Shown here in pieces: positions 46,303 through 55,364 of a DNA stretch of 64,000 nt. Every line of letters begins with the position of its first letter. The stretch's first letter is position 1. The position numbers were made by a program, and so were the translations under genes. Under the pieces are notes generated by a model. That model did no database searches, was not told the origin of the DNA, and saw only the letters and a program-made list of their open reading frames with translations. Location: positions 186,001-250,000 of the forward strand of contig JADJOS010000004.1 of NCBI GenBank assembly GCA_016713675.1. Reading direction: 5' to 3'. The stretch comes from Acidobacteriota bacterium. Lineage in GTDB: Bacteria > Acidobacteriota > Blastocatellia > Pyrinomonadales > Pyrinomonadaceae.

Positions 46303-46431
46303 CTAACTAAAATACTGAGAGAAAGCCCAGAGTGCGGTAATCACCACAATCGTGGTCACCACTACCGCAAGATAAATTTTCTTCCAGAACCGGTCCGGCA
46401 TTTCCGGGCTCGGCCCTTTTTTCTCATCCAT
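46303..46431 (-). CDS. 42-residue single-helix membrane protein between mutL and the symporter
   Basis: ATG 46431 lies 4 nt after the mutL stop, and the TAG (46305-46303) is 9 nt before the symporter start. The cytoplasmic N-terminus is M-D-E-K-K-G-P-S-P-E-M-P-D-R-F-W-K-K. One helix follows (IYLAVVVTTIVVITALWAFS), then a four-residue tail. Some SSS symporters are encoded beside small membrane proteins, which makes an accessory-subunit role plausible. No known family is recognised with certainty. The tight spacing and good hydrophobic profile argue that it is real. Confidence 0.7.
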   Translation of the reverse strand: MDEKKGPSPEMPDRFWKKIYLAVVVTTIVVITALWAFSQYFS

Positions 46432-46435
46432 CTGT

Positions 46436-48400
46436 TTATGTACGGTGAAAACCTCGCTCGATATCCTTCATCGAGAGCCTCAATATGACAGGCCGCCCGT
46501 GCGGACATGTTGTCGGCGACGTCGTTATCAACAACCGGTCGATCAGCCACTGCATCTTCTCCGGCGTCAGTTTCATATTTATCTTGACGGCCGCTTTGCA
46601 GGCCAGCGAAGCGGCGATGTCGTCGCGCAGCGTCGATTTTGGCGAGCCTTTTTTCTCGGCATCTATCGTGTCGAGTATTTCGGCAAACAGATTTCGAGCC
46701 TCCGACGCCGGCAGGTCGGTCGGAACGCTCTTGATCGCGACAGTCCTGCCTGAGAGCCTCATCAAACCAAAACCGAGTGACTCAAGGTCACCTTCGACAA
46801 GCTGGAACGCCTGCGACTGCGCCGGCGAGAGATCGAGCGTTTCGGGCAGCAGCAGATTTTGCGATTCGATCGGTCGATCGATCTCGCTCTTGCGAAACTT
46901 ATCAAATAGGATTCGCTCGTGTGCGACGTGTTGATCGATCAGCAGCAATCCTTCGTCGTCGACAGCGATGATAAAACTGTCGTGAAGCTGCCCAAGCGGC
47001 TGTATCTTAGCAGCAAAGACCTGTTCGACCTCGACCTTCTTCACAAACTTTTCAGCCGAATTGACCGGCGGCAATACAGCGTAATCGAGCGGCCTGACGT
47101 CATTGAAAACCGACGAACGCTGTCTAGCCAGATCCTCGAATTCTCCAACAGCGATGGCGACCTCACGCTCTTGCGGGTGATCAAATATACTGACAGGCTC
47201 CGCATCGTCGATCTCTACACGCTCATGAGATCCCGATTCGGCCTTTATCCCGGTTTCGACATCCTCAACAGTTCTCTGAACTCCGGATGTACGATCATCG
47301 AACACGATCTCTGACTGTTCGATCTGATGGACCTCTTCACGCACCGGGACGGTAAAGCTCGAATACTCCTGCCGTTCAGGTCGTTCCGATCCGATATCGC
47401 CTGTCACGCCGGCCCGTGCCAGTGCTTCGCGGACAGCTTCTGCGATCACGTCTTTGACCGCTTCGCCGCGGCGAAATCGAACCTCGGTCTTAGCAGGATG
47501 GACATTGACGTCGATCTCATCGAGCGGAATATCGAGGAACAAGAACGCAACAGGATAAACACCGTGCGGCAAGACGCTGCGGAATCCTTCGAGCAGGCCG
47601 CCGGCTATGGTCTTGTCGCGGACAAAACGTTTGTTTACAAAGAAGTACTGGGCGTCCCGCGTCGTCCGGCGTTCGCGTGGGGCCGAGACATAACCGCTGA
47701 CCCTTGCGACGTACTCACGTCCACCGGTGACCGGCAAAAGGCTGTCGAGGACTCCTGCACCGAAGACCTGGAACGCCCGCTCGCGAAGATCCTTCGCAGG
47801 CGAAACACGCAGCACTTCCCTTCCGTTATTCGTCAGCGTGAACGCGATCTCCGGATGTGCGAGAGCATAATGCGTGACGATACTGGTAAGGTGATAGTTC
47901 TCGGTCGCCTCGCTCCGCATAAATTTGCGTCTCGCGGGCGTGTTAAAAAACAAGTCGCGAACGGTGATCGTCGTTCCGGTATCGCGGGCTGCGTCCTTTA
48001 CGTCGATCAGGCGGCCGCCTTCGATGATGACCTTTGTTGCTTCATTTTCGGCAAGTGATTTGGTGAGCAGTTCGACCTTGGCGACCGAGGCGATCGAGGC
48101 AAGGGCTTCACCGCGAAAACCGAGCGTGCCGATAGCGGCGAGGTCTTCGAGAGTGTGGATCTTTGATGTGGCATGGCGTTCGAAAGCAAGTATCGCATCA
48201 TCGCGGACCATGCCTTCGCCGTCGTCACTGATGCGAATTACGCGGCGGCCGCCGAGTTCGATTTCAACCTGAATGCGCGTTGCTCCGGCGTCGATGGCAT
48301 TTTCGACCATTTCCTTGACGACCGATGCCGGCCGCTCGACGACCTCGCCGGCAGCGATCTGATTTGCCAAATTATCGGGCAATACCCTTATTTTGTTCAT
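46436..48400 (-). CDS. mutL: DNA mismatch repair protein MutL
   Basis: A 654-residue mismatch-repair ATPase and endonuclease. The GHKL ATPase is clear: V-E-N-A-I-D-A-G-A-T-R-I, D-D-G-E-G-M and G-F-R-G-E-A-L-A-S-I. The C-terminal part keeps endonuclease motifs: L-I-D-Q-H-V-A-H-E-R-I-L-F-D (usual D-Q-H-A, and last Glu replaced by Asp), S-L-A-C-K-A-A-V-K, and T-C-P-H-G-R-P. So it is the nicking type found where MutH is absent, with two conservative changes in the metal motif. It starts one base after the bshC stop. MutS is not in the window. Confidence 0.95.
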   Translation of the reverse strand: MNKIRVLPDNLANQIAAGEVVERPASVVKEMVENAIDAGATRIQVEIELGGRRVIRISDDGEGMVRDDAILAFERHATSKIHTLEDLAAIGTLGFRGEALASIASVAKVELLTKSLAENEATKVIIEGGRLIDVKDAARDTGTTITVRDLFFNTPARRKFMRSEATENYHLTSIVTHYALAHPEIAFTLTNNGREVLRVSPAKDLRERAFQVFGAGVLDSLLPVTGGREYVARVSGYVSAPRERRTTRDAQYFFVNKRFVRDKTIAGGLLEGFRSVLPHGVYPVAFLFLDIPLDEIDVNVHPAKTEVRFRRGEAVKDVIAEAVREALARAGVTGDIGSERPERQEYSSFTVPVREEVHQIEQSEIVFDDRTSGVQRTVEDVETGIKAESGSHERVEIDDAEPVSIFDHPQEREVAIAVGEFEDLARQRSSVFNDVRPLDYAVLPPVNSAEKFVKKVEVEQVFAAKIQPLGQLHDSFIIAVDDEGLLLIDQHVAHERILFDKFRKSEIDRPIESQNLLLPETLDLSPAQSQAFQLVEGDLESLGFGLMRLSGRTVAIKSVPTDLPASEARNLFAEILDTIDAEKKGSPKSTLRDDIAASLACKAAVKINMKLTPEKMQWLIDRLLITTSPTTCPHGRPVILRLSMKDIERGFHRT

Positions 48401-48401
48401 C

Positions 48402-50084
48402 TTAGAGGTGTATCAACCGGTGGCCGCGGTCGTCGAGATCGATCGAATCGTATAGCCAATCCACAAAATTCGGCCCGTATTTGTTCAAATAGGTCACAAT
48501 GTTAATGCTTCGCTCCTGCAAATGCCCGTTCGGATAAATGGAAGAGAATGCCGCCGCGATCCGGCCGTTTATCATCTCGCTCTTTCGCAGTTCCGCCCGG
48601 TAAGCCTTTTTGCGAAGGGCATCAATATGATAGATCATTTTCCGTCTGCGCTTTGCGAGGTTTGCGGCAAGCGTAACGTCCAACGCCGTCAAACTCTGAT
48701 CGAGGCGGTCAAGTTCGGTATTCAACCGCTCTTCGACATCGGCAAACAATTTGGCAGTGTCCGGCGAAATGTGTTTTTCGATCAGCGACGGAAGGAGCGA
48801 ATCGATACCGGCAAAAAGATCCGTAAAGTCGAGGTCGAGGTCGTTCAATATCCGTTCGTGCCGCGGTTCGATGACAGTGAACGACTGCCGATGCAAGACC
48901 GGCGTCACAGGACGTCCGAGCGTCTCATAAACAGCGCTGTTCTGTCCAAAATAGGCGATCTCGGCACCGCCGCCGAAATAGCAGATCGTCGGAAACAAAT
49001 AGTCCTGCACCACCGGCCGAAGCATGACGCCGGGACTAAACCTTTCAGGCTCAGAAGCGGCGATCTCCAGCATCTCGGGAGTCGTGAATTCACGCTTGTC
49101 TGCTTTTGAACGGTAGTCGCCGTCACCGGTTCGACGGATCGCAGACCTAACCCCCTGGTCAGTCTGCCAAAATAACGGGAAATAATCGTCTCCGACCACG
49201 ACCTGGGAGTGATAACCCAAGGAAACAAGTTCATTCGAACGAGCCGTCACGTTCTTATAAATTTCATCAGAACTAGCAATTGCTTCGACGCAGATCGAGG
49301 CCGAAAGGCGTTTCAGTCTGATATTCTGCGGATCAACAAAGACGAGGCCGAACGGACGAAAGATCTCAGCCATTTGAACAAGAAATGCTGCCCCGAATTT
49401 ACGTCCCGGCTCCCATGCCGCGGACAACAATTGCTCAACATAACCGGAAAGATCGGTTCGCGGCAAACTGTCGGTCAGATCTCGGATCGCTTCGGTGATA
49501 GTTGCGTCCAGCAACGTTGAACCGACCGGCGAATCTTCGACACGATCGGACGCGTCATAATTGACCGTAGACACGCTGCCGTCACGCGCGACGACTGAGG
49601 TATTCGCTACCTCATCAAAATCATGATCCTCGGTCGCGGCCCAAAACAGCGAAACCGCCGAAACTCCCTCCGCCGACAATCGTTCCGCCAGCTTCACCGC
49701 CGACAATGCCTTGTAGATCGTGTATAGCGGCCCCGTGAACAGACCTGTCTGCTGGCCCGTTAGAACCGCGACGGTGCTTTCCTCGCGGAGGCGTTCGATA
49801 TTGGCCATTGCGGCCGCCGAGGCTCCGCATGCCGTATTTATCTCAACGAGGGCATCGCAGACGGATGTCCGGTCGATCGTGTAATTGGCAAGCACGGTCG
49901 GAGCAAAGCCGGTTAGATCGGGAACGGACGAAACAGCGTTGGGATAAAATTTCCTGAGCGATGCGGGATCGGATTGATAATCAAGAAAGAGCCGTGATTG
50001 CTCCGGTATCGCCGAAAACGGAACGCTCGAAATTCGCATATCGTTTCTAGCCGTCGAGGTCCGAACGGCGCTCTCGTGATCCAA
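48402..50084 (-). CDS. bshC: Bacillithiol biosynthesis cysteine-adding enzyme BshC
   Basis: A putative cysteine ligase of 560 residues that adds Cys to GlcN-malate in the last step of bacillithiol synthesis. Hallmarks are T-G-Q-Q-T-G-L-F-T-G-P-L-Y-T-I-Y-K-A at about 107-124, F-W-A-A-T-E-D-H-D-F-D-E, and a coiled-coil stretch before the end (residues 440-490). Length is near the family norm of 530-560. The start is a TTG at 50084 with AAGGAG seven bases upstream; an ATG at 50039 is weaker. It heads the operon with mutL, a small membrane protein, a symporter and a PIG-L deacetylase. The bacillithiol deacetylase BshB is also a PIG-L protein, but the one here is exported. Confidence 0.92.
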   Translation of the reverse strand: MDHESAVRTSTARNDMRISSVPFSAIPEQSRLFLDYQSDPASLRKFYPNAVSSVPDLTGFAPTVLANYTIDRTSVCDALVEINTACGASAAAMANIERLREESTVAVLTGQQTGLFTGPLYTIYKALSAVKLAERLSAEGVSAVSLFWAATEDHDFDEVANTSVVARDGSVSTVNYDASDRVEDSPVGSTLLDATITEAIRDLTDSLPRTDLSGYVEQLLSAAWEPGRKFGAAFLVQMAEIFRPFGLVFVDPQNIRLKRLSASICVEAIASSDEIYKNVTARSNELVSLGYHSQVVVGDDYFPLFWQTDQGVRSAIRRTGDGDYRSKADKREFTTPEMLEIAASEPERFSPGVMLRPVVQDYLFPTICYFGGGAEIAYFGQNSAVYETLGRPVTPVLHRQSFTVIEPRHERILNDLDLDFTDLFAGIDSLLPSLIEKHISPDTAKLFADVEERLNTELDRLDQSLTALDVTLAANLAKRRRKMIYHIDALRKKAYRAELRKSEMINGRIAAAFSSIYPNGHLQERSINIVTYLNKYGPNFVDWLYDSIDLDDRGHRLIHL

Positions 50085-50145
50085 TGAACTGGCTCCTTAT
50101 AAATGAAATTATAGATATACCGCCGAAAAGTTCCAAGTTCAAAAC

Positions 50146-50175
50146 AAAAAAGAGCGGCGCACTATCGCACCGCTC
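50146..50175 (-). terminator. Terminator of the beta-propeller protein gene
   Basis: GAGCGGCGC/GCACCGCTC stem (50152-50160 with 50167-50175, one mismatch), 6-nt loop, then six T on the minus strand (50151-50146). It lies 25 nt past the stop at 50200. Confidence 0.88.
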
Positions 50176-50199
50176 AATTTACTGAGAACATCACCAACG

Positions 50200-52365
50200 T
50201 TATTCGGGAATACCGGTATCGTTCGGCTTTGCGGCTGATGGTGTGGAGGCCGTCTCAGCTCTTCGCTCTATCTTATACACTCCGGAAGAGTGAGTTCCGG
50301 CAAACAGCCTGTTGGGGTCTTTCGGGTCAAACGCGAGCGACCACACCCTGCGGCTCGGTAATTTCCAGTCCTTACCGTCGATACGCTTCCATTTGTCGCC
50401 AGCATTGGTCGAAATAAAGATCCCGCCGTCAGTGTCGATCGAACTCGACACGATCACCTCGTCCGTATTGTCAGGATTGATCAGGATACTGGTGAAATTA
50501 CCAAGCGGCAGGTCACCGCCACGGCGCTTCCACGTAGCACCTCCATCCTTACTGATATAAAACGTCTGCGAGGTCCCGACGTAAACATAGTCAGGCCGCT
50601 CGGGGTCAGATGCGATCGAGCTGATGGGAACGCCCTCGGCGGCTCCGCCGGCCTTTGCCCATGTCTTGCCATCGTCGCGTGAGACCAGAACACCCGACGT
50701 GGCCGTTCCGACCCAAATGGTGCCGGGACGAGTAGGCGAAGTGTGGATAGCAAATATATTCTCGTTGATACCGACACCCAGATTAAGCTTTTCCCAGCCT
50801 TTAGCAATGTCGTAGCTGCGATAAAGCCCCTTGTCAGTGCCGGCGAAGATCCCGTTTCGGCCGTCTTCTGTAAATTCGAGCACCTTGACCTTCTCGTTGA
50901 TCGAACCGACGGTCTTGACAGCCGGGCCGATGGCGGCGGCTGTGACAACAGGCGTTTTCACGGCTGTTCCCTTTTTGACCGGCACTTTCTTCACCGGCTT
51001 CTTGGTCGTCACAGGAGCCTTGACGGTTGGCAAAGGCAGCCATGTAACTCCGCGATCGAGCGAGCGGTAGATGCCGAGATTGGTGCCGAGATACATCAAA
51101 CTCGGATTCTTGCGGTCCTGGAGAATTGAGAACGGCGAAACTCGATTGACATCAAGGCTCCGCGAAGGCGTCCATGTGACGCCCGCGTCATTACTGACAA
51201 AGAAGAATCCGCCGCCGGTCGCGATGTTGCGAGTTGCGGCGTAGAGACGATTGGACTGCTGCTTGTCAGGAATGATCGAGTAAGTAAAGCGGCTGGTAAA
51301 ATTGTCGTTTGTCGGAGTGAAGCTTCGCCCGCTGTCATTTGAGACCATTACCCCGTAATTGTTGGTCCCGATATAAACACGCGTCGGCATATCAGGATGA
51401 ACTGCGATCGAATTGATCTCGAGATTTCGCTGCGTCGTCAACGCCCACGATTTGCCGCTGTTGACACTCATCCAAAAGCCCTCGGTCGTCGCCGCGTAAT
51501 AAGTGCTCGGCACCGAAGGATGCTGCATGATGTCACGTGTGCGGCGCGACTGCGAAGGTATGCCCTGGATCTTTGACCATTTTTCGCCGGCGTTATATGA
51601 CTCATATATGCCGCTGCAGGCAGAAGACAGAATGTGCTCGGGGTTACGCGGATTGACGGCGATCGCAAACACGTCAGAATCGTCGATCATCCCGTTCTTG
51701 ATCAAACGCCAATTCTTGCCGCTGTCGGTCGTTTTATATGCACGCCACCAGGTGCCTGCATAGATCGTATTCGGCGACCTCGGATCGACCGCGATCGAAT
51801 CGATATTTATCGGATTTGTCGGCGAAGCGATCCGCTCCCAGTCAGCTCCTGAATTCTTTGAGACCCATACGCCATGCGTAGTTCCGGCGAATAGCATACT
51901 CGGGTCTGAAGGCGATTGCGTCAGTGCGTGAATCGATTCATTCTTGAGCTCTTTCGCCTCTTTCCAGGTCAAACCGCCGTCCGTGGACCTGAAAAATCCG
52001 CCCGGTGCCTTGTGTCTGTGGCCCGACGCGTAGATCAATTTGGAATCGCGGGCGTCGACAAAAAGATTGTCGATGATCATCTCCGGTTCGTTGAGATTGA
52101 CCAGCAGCCGCCAGGTCTTCCCTGCGTCCGACGAGGCATGGATCTGACCGTCGAGAGTGCTGATGTACAGCTTGTTCATATCCCGCGGATCGATCGCGAC
52201 CGTACGAACGTCACCGCCATCGGGGCCAACAACCGACCACAGTTCGAATTTCGGCGGATCGGCTCCCGCCGAACCGTCAGGATCAACAGCGAAGATCAGC
52301 GAATTGAATATCGAAACTGCCAATAGTAACGAAAACACCACATTGAGCTTTTTGAAATTGAACAT
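50200..52365 (-). CDS. Secreted BNR/VPS10-type beta-propeller protein
   Basis: A 721-residue exported protein with a signal peptide (LNVVFSLLLAVSIFNSLIFA). Repeated units carry the Asp-box pattern S-x-D-x-G-x-T-W (SSDAGKTWRLL, STDGGLTWKEA, SRDDGKTWAKA, SKDGGATWKRR). They alternate with D-P-R-x-P-N-x-(I/L)-Y-A-G-T. About 13 such units predict one or two beta-propellers of the sortilin/YCF48-like or sialidase-like fold. No sialidase catalytic Arg triad is obvious, so it is a binding or scaffold protein rather than an assigned enzyme. A Lys/Val/Pro linker at about 440-465 (T-T-K-K-P-V-K-K-V-P-V-K-K-G) splits the protein and may separate two propellers. It stands as a single gene. Confidence 0.85.
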   Translation of the reverse strand: MFNFKKLNVVFSLLLAVSIFNSLIFAVDPDGSAGADPPKFELWSVVGPDGGDVRTVAIDPRDMNKLYISTLDGQIHASSDAGKTWRLLVNLNEPEMIIDNLFVDARDSKLIYASGHRHKAPGGFFRSTDGGLTWKEAKELKNESIHALTQSPSDPSMLFAGTTHGVWVSKNSGADWERIASPTNPINIDSIAVDPRSPNTIYAGTWWRAYKTTDSGKNWRLIKNGMIDDSDVFAIAVNPRNPEHILSSACSGIYESYNAGEKWSKIQGIPSQSRRTRDIMQHPSVPSTYYAATTEGFWMSVNSGKSWALTTQRNLEINSIAVHPDMPTRVYIGTNNYGVMVSNDSGRSFTPTNDNFTSRFTYSIIPDKQQSNRLYAATRNIATGGGFFFVSNDAGVTWTPSRSLDVNRVSPFSILQDRKNPSLMYLGTNLGIYRSLDRGVTWLPLPTVKAPVTTKKPVKKVPVKKGTAVKTPVVTAAAIGPAVKTVGSINEKVKVLEFTEDGRNGIFAGTDKGLYRSYDIAKGWEKLNLGVGINENIFAIHTSPTRPGTIWVGTATSGVLVSRDDGKTWAKAGGAAEGVPISSIASDPERPDYVYVGTSQTFYISKDGGATWKRRGGDLPLGNFTSILINPDNTDEVIVSSSIDTDGGIFISTNAGDKWKRIDGKDWKLPSRRVWSLAFDPKDPNRLFAGTHSSGVYKIERRAETASTPSAAKPNDTGIPE

Positions 52366-52557
52366 ATTACTTTTTGTTGGTCAGAACTATCGGCGGGATG
52401 CCCCGCACCGGAGAGGTAAACCAGCCATCAATGAGATGACGTAAGACAGGCAATAGTTTGCACTTTTTAGAATGATCCCGGCGATTTATAGCGGAATCCG
52501 AAGCCATTCATTCATTCTACAAAAAACTTCGGAACTTTCAAAGCGATACGGTTCCGC

Positions 52558-52597
52558 AAAAAAAACGGCCGCCGGTTTGTGATGGAACCGGCGGCCG
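52558..52597 (-). terminator. Strong terminator after the outer-membrane barrel gene
   Basis: Perfect 12-bp stem CGGCCGCCGGTT/AACCGGCGGCCG (52566-52597), 8-nt loop, followed on the minus strand by eight T (52565-52558). It lies 47 nt past the stop at 52644. Confidence 0.95.
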
Positions 52598-52643
52598 CTC
52601 AAATTATGTTCCCGTCTCTTTCGATCCGAGAAGCTGCTGCCAA

Positions 52644-55070
52644 TTACGGCATCGGATTATCAGCACCCGACGGGACGAGGTAGAACTTGGTGTTCACACC
52701 GCCATCCGATATCGAGTCGACAAAGGTCACGCGGCTTACGTCATACTTACGGAAGTTGATCGCCTTCATGATCTGAGCTCTACGCTTCTTGATCTCAGCG
52801 GCCGTACCGTAGTTGATGATGTAACCCTGTGCGTTAGGATCGTTGTTCAACCTGATGTAGAAGTTGTCTACACGAGCTTTGACTTCGTCATCGACCTGTT
52901 TCTGGAACTCGTCAACGAGTTCGGCTTCCGGCTTAGTTGCAACAGGAGCGGATTCCGAATCGGACGTGACACAGTTGCAATTCGGATCGAGTCCGCCGAT
53001 GTTGACAGTTGCCGTCACAGTGCGGCCGGCAAGTCCGGTCGTATCGACTGTGATAGCACTGGTTCCCTGTCCGGACGAGATCGTTCCTTCCGAAACGGTC
53101 CAGTTGTAGGTAACATCTGCTCCGCCGCTTACGTTTGCAGTAAACGACATCGGGCTGCCAGGATTGGTAACGCCGCTCGGGCCGTCAACCGACAAGGTCG
53201 GGCAGTCACAGATCTTGACGCAGTCATCACATGCCTTGATCGTAACCGTACGAGTGTCGGTCTTACCACAAACGCCGCAGCCGTCATTGACAGCAGTGGT
53301 GATCGTGTAGGTTCCCGGCTGAGCACCGCTCAGATCCCAATCAACGTTTGCACCCGATCCAACAATGCGTCCACCCGAAACTGTGTAGTTATAGGTGAGA
53401 ACGTCATTCTCCGGATCGCTAGCCGATGTCGCAACACCGATCGTACGGTTGTCGTTGCAAGCACCCGAGCGTGAACGGAATCCCGGAGGACATCCGATGG
53501 TGATCGTCGAGTTCGAAAGTGTAACCGAATTTACGTTAGCAACTTGGTTAACAACAGCTTCAGCACGCTTGTTGCGTCGGCCGATCCAACCCTGGAAAAT
53601 GAATCCGTGCGGGTCAGACGAAACCTGGAATCCTTGAGGAACGCCGCGGAAAGACGATGTAACCGTCTGCGGGCAACCAACCGTTTGACCGGCTCGGCAA
53701 GGAATTGCAACCGTGTTCGTATAGGTTACGTCATTGTTAAACGATCCGCGATCCTGCTGGTTGACGTGGTAGCGGTATGCCGCACCAAAACCTGCATAAC
53801 GGGTGACGTGGATCTTGGCACCAAAAATGGCGTCCATCGGATTATTTTCAAACGCATTCGGAGTTCTGCCGCCAACATAGCTGAGCGAGCGGAATTCGAC
53901 GATCGGTTGGAAATACTTATTAACAGGGAAATCCACACCGATCGAACCGGTAAGCTCGTTGCCGCGGTCAAGCAATGTAAATGTTCCGCCGGCCATATCG
54001 CCCTTCACATCGGATGCATACATGAATCCGACGTTAGCCGAAAGGTTCGCCCATTTCGCGAGACGAGCTCCGCCGAACATGGTAACGCCAATGTCACCAA
54101 TGTTTCCGCCGGGGCTGGCTCCACGCTGGAGCTGGTTGAAACCTGCAGCGTCCGAAGCGTTATCCGCATACCATCTATAGTATGCAACGACACCGGCACT
54201 GATCGGGTTGTTCACGTTGGTCCAACGCCATTTGCCGCCGACCGTGAACGCGTTAAAAGCTGATTCGCCATATCCGCGATTGATGAACGGAGCGTCAGGA
54301 TTGTATGACGCGGCGAGTGTGAATGAGGTAGGTGCCTGTCCGGCCGGTGCTCCAGCCTGGTTGAGCAGCGGGGTCGTCGCAAGAACCAATCCCGGCAGAA
54401 TACCGCCGTAGACCGATCCGATGCCCGGGAAATTCGAGGCGCCGTTACCGCCGGCCGTAACGCTCAAGAGAGCATTCGTTCCGGCAGGATATCCAAACTG
54501 CGGGCCTGAGAAGAATCCCGGAAGCAGTCCGTATGTGCCTGCACTGCCGCCGATGTAAGGATACGGTGTGAACGGCTGATTACCCGTAGGACGGAATACC
54601 GCACCTTGAATGAGTGGGTTGCCCGGTCCGCGGGGAGCCATAACGATCGCCGGAGGACTCGTGACGCCAAAGCCGGACACGAAGAGCTGCGAGTTCGGCA
54701 GATAGTTAGACGACAAGTTTCGACGAGCATTGACCTTTACGCCGCGCATCGCTTCGGTTTCGAAGAAAAGCTCGACATAATCGGTCACACCGATCTGAAA
54801 ACTCAGCGGTAACGAGCTGAAATCTACATCACCCGGATCGCGGTCATAATTGCTAAAAGCGGCGCTGAAAGTATATTCACCTTTCCTAAGTGTTTCGCCG
54901 TCATAGACAGTAAAGAGGCCAGTCGGACCACCAACAGCACCACCGGTACCTACCGTTGGTGACGTGTTTCTAGGGTCGCTAGCAGGCCTAAGATTTTTTT
55001 GTGCCGTCGCCGTAAATACGAACGTAAGCATTAAGAGCGTAACAATATACGCCTTGTTTGCGAGTTTCAT
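52644..55070 (-). CDS. Outer-membrane beta-barrel protein with Ig/PKD-like and OmpA-like C-terminal parts
   Basis: About 808 residues from ATG 55070, which has GGAGG six bases upstream; an upstream start at 55100 has none. The signal peptide is K-L-A-N-K-A-Y-I-V-T-L-L-M-L-T-F-V-F, ending A-T-A-Q. Residues 30-480 show alternating aromatic/polar strands typical of a barrel (GEYTFSAAFSNYDRDPGDVD, then LPLSFQIGVTDYVELFFETE). The middle holds two Ig/PKD-like domains with Cys-rich turns (C-G-V-C-G-K-T-D, C-D-D-C-V-K-I-C-D-C-P). The last 90 residues (YIRLNNDPNAQGYIINYGTA, then K-R-R-A-Q-I) resemble the peptidoglycan-binding end of OmpA-like proteins. A structural envelope role linking outer membrane and cell wall is likely. 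Confidence 0.8.
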   Translation of the reverse strand: MKLANKAYIVTLLMLTFVFTATAQKNLRPASDPRNTSPTVGTGGAVGGPTGLFTVYDGETLRKGEYTFSAAFSNYDRDPGDVDFSSLPLSFQIGVTDYVELFFETEAMRGVKVNARRNLSSNYLPNSQLFVSGFGVTSPPAIVMAPRGPGNPLIQGAVFRPTGNQPFTPYPYIGGSAGTYGLLPGFFSGPQFGYPAGTNALLSVTAGGNGASNFPGIGSVYGGILPGLVLATTPLLNQAGAPAGQAPTSFTLAASYNPDAPFINRGYGESAFNAFTVGGKWRWTNVNNPISAGVVAYYRWYADNASDAAGFNQLQRGASPGGNIGDIGVTMFGGARLAKWANLSANVGFMYASDVKGDMAGGTFTLLDRGNELTGSIGVDFPVNKYFQPIVEFRSLSYVGGRTPNAFENNPMDAIFGAKIHVTRYAGFGAAYRYHVNQQDRGSFNNDVTYTNTVAIPCRAGQTVGCPQTVTSSFRGVPQGFQVSSDPHGFIFQGWIGRRNKRAEAVVNQVANVNSVTLSNSTITIGCPPGFRSRSGACNDNRTIGVATSASDPENDVLTYNYTVSGGRIVGSGANVDWDLSGAQPGTYTITTAVNDGCGVCGKTDTRTVTIKACDDCVKICDCPTLSVDGPSGVTNPGSPMSFTANVSGGADVTYNWTVSEGTISSGQGTSAITVDTTGLAGRTVTATVNIGGLDPNCNCVTSDSESAPVATKPEAELVDEFQKQVDDEVKARVDNFYIRLNNDPNAQGYIINYGTAAEIKKRRAQIMKAINFRKYDVSRVTFVDSISDGGVNTKFYLVPSGADNPMP

Positions 55071-55364
55071 CACATTCCTCCGCAGAAAATAAAGAATCAA
55101 ATTTCAATATGTAGCCATAAAGCGTGCCCTAAACAAATTAGAACAATGACTAGCTACCCGATTATTGCACACGTAAGATGACTTGCCAAACAGGCTCGCC
55201 ATAAAACGCGGCACAGTTTCAAAAAAAACGTTCAATAAATTTAAGATACTGACGCGAGTTCAACCCGAATGCCTGCATATTACAACGCAACAACGGTACT
55301 CATCGTTTGACCTTATCCTAAAAAATCACGAAAATCAAGCGTTTTTAACAAATTACGAACTTTT

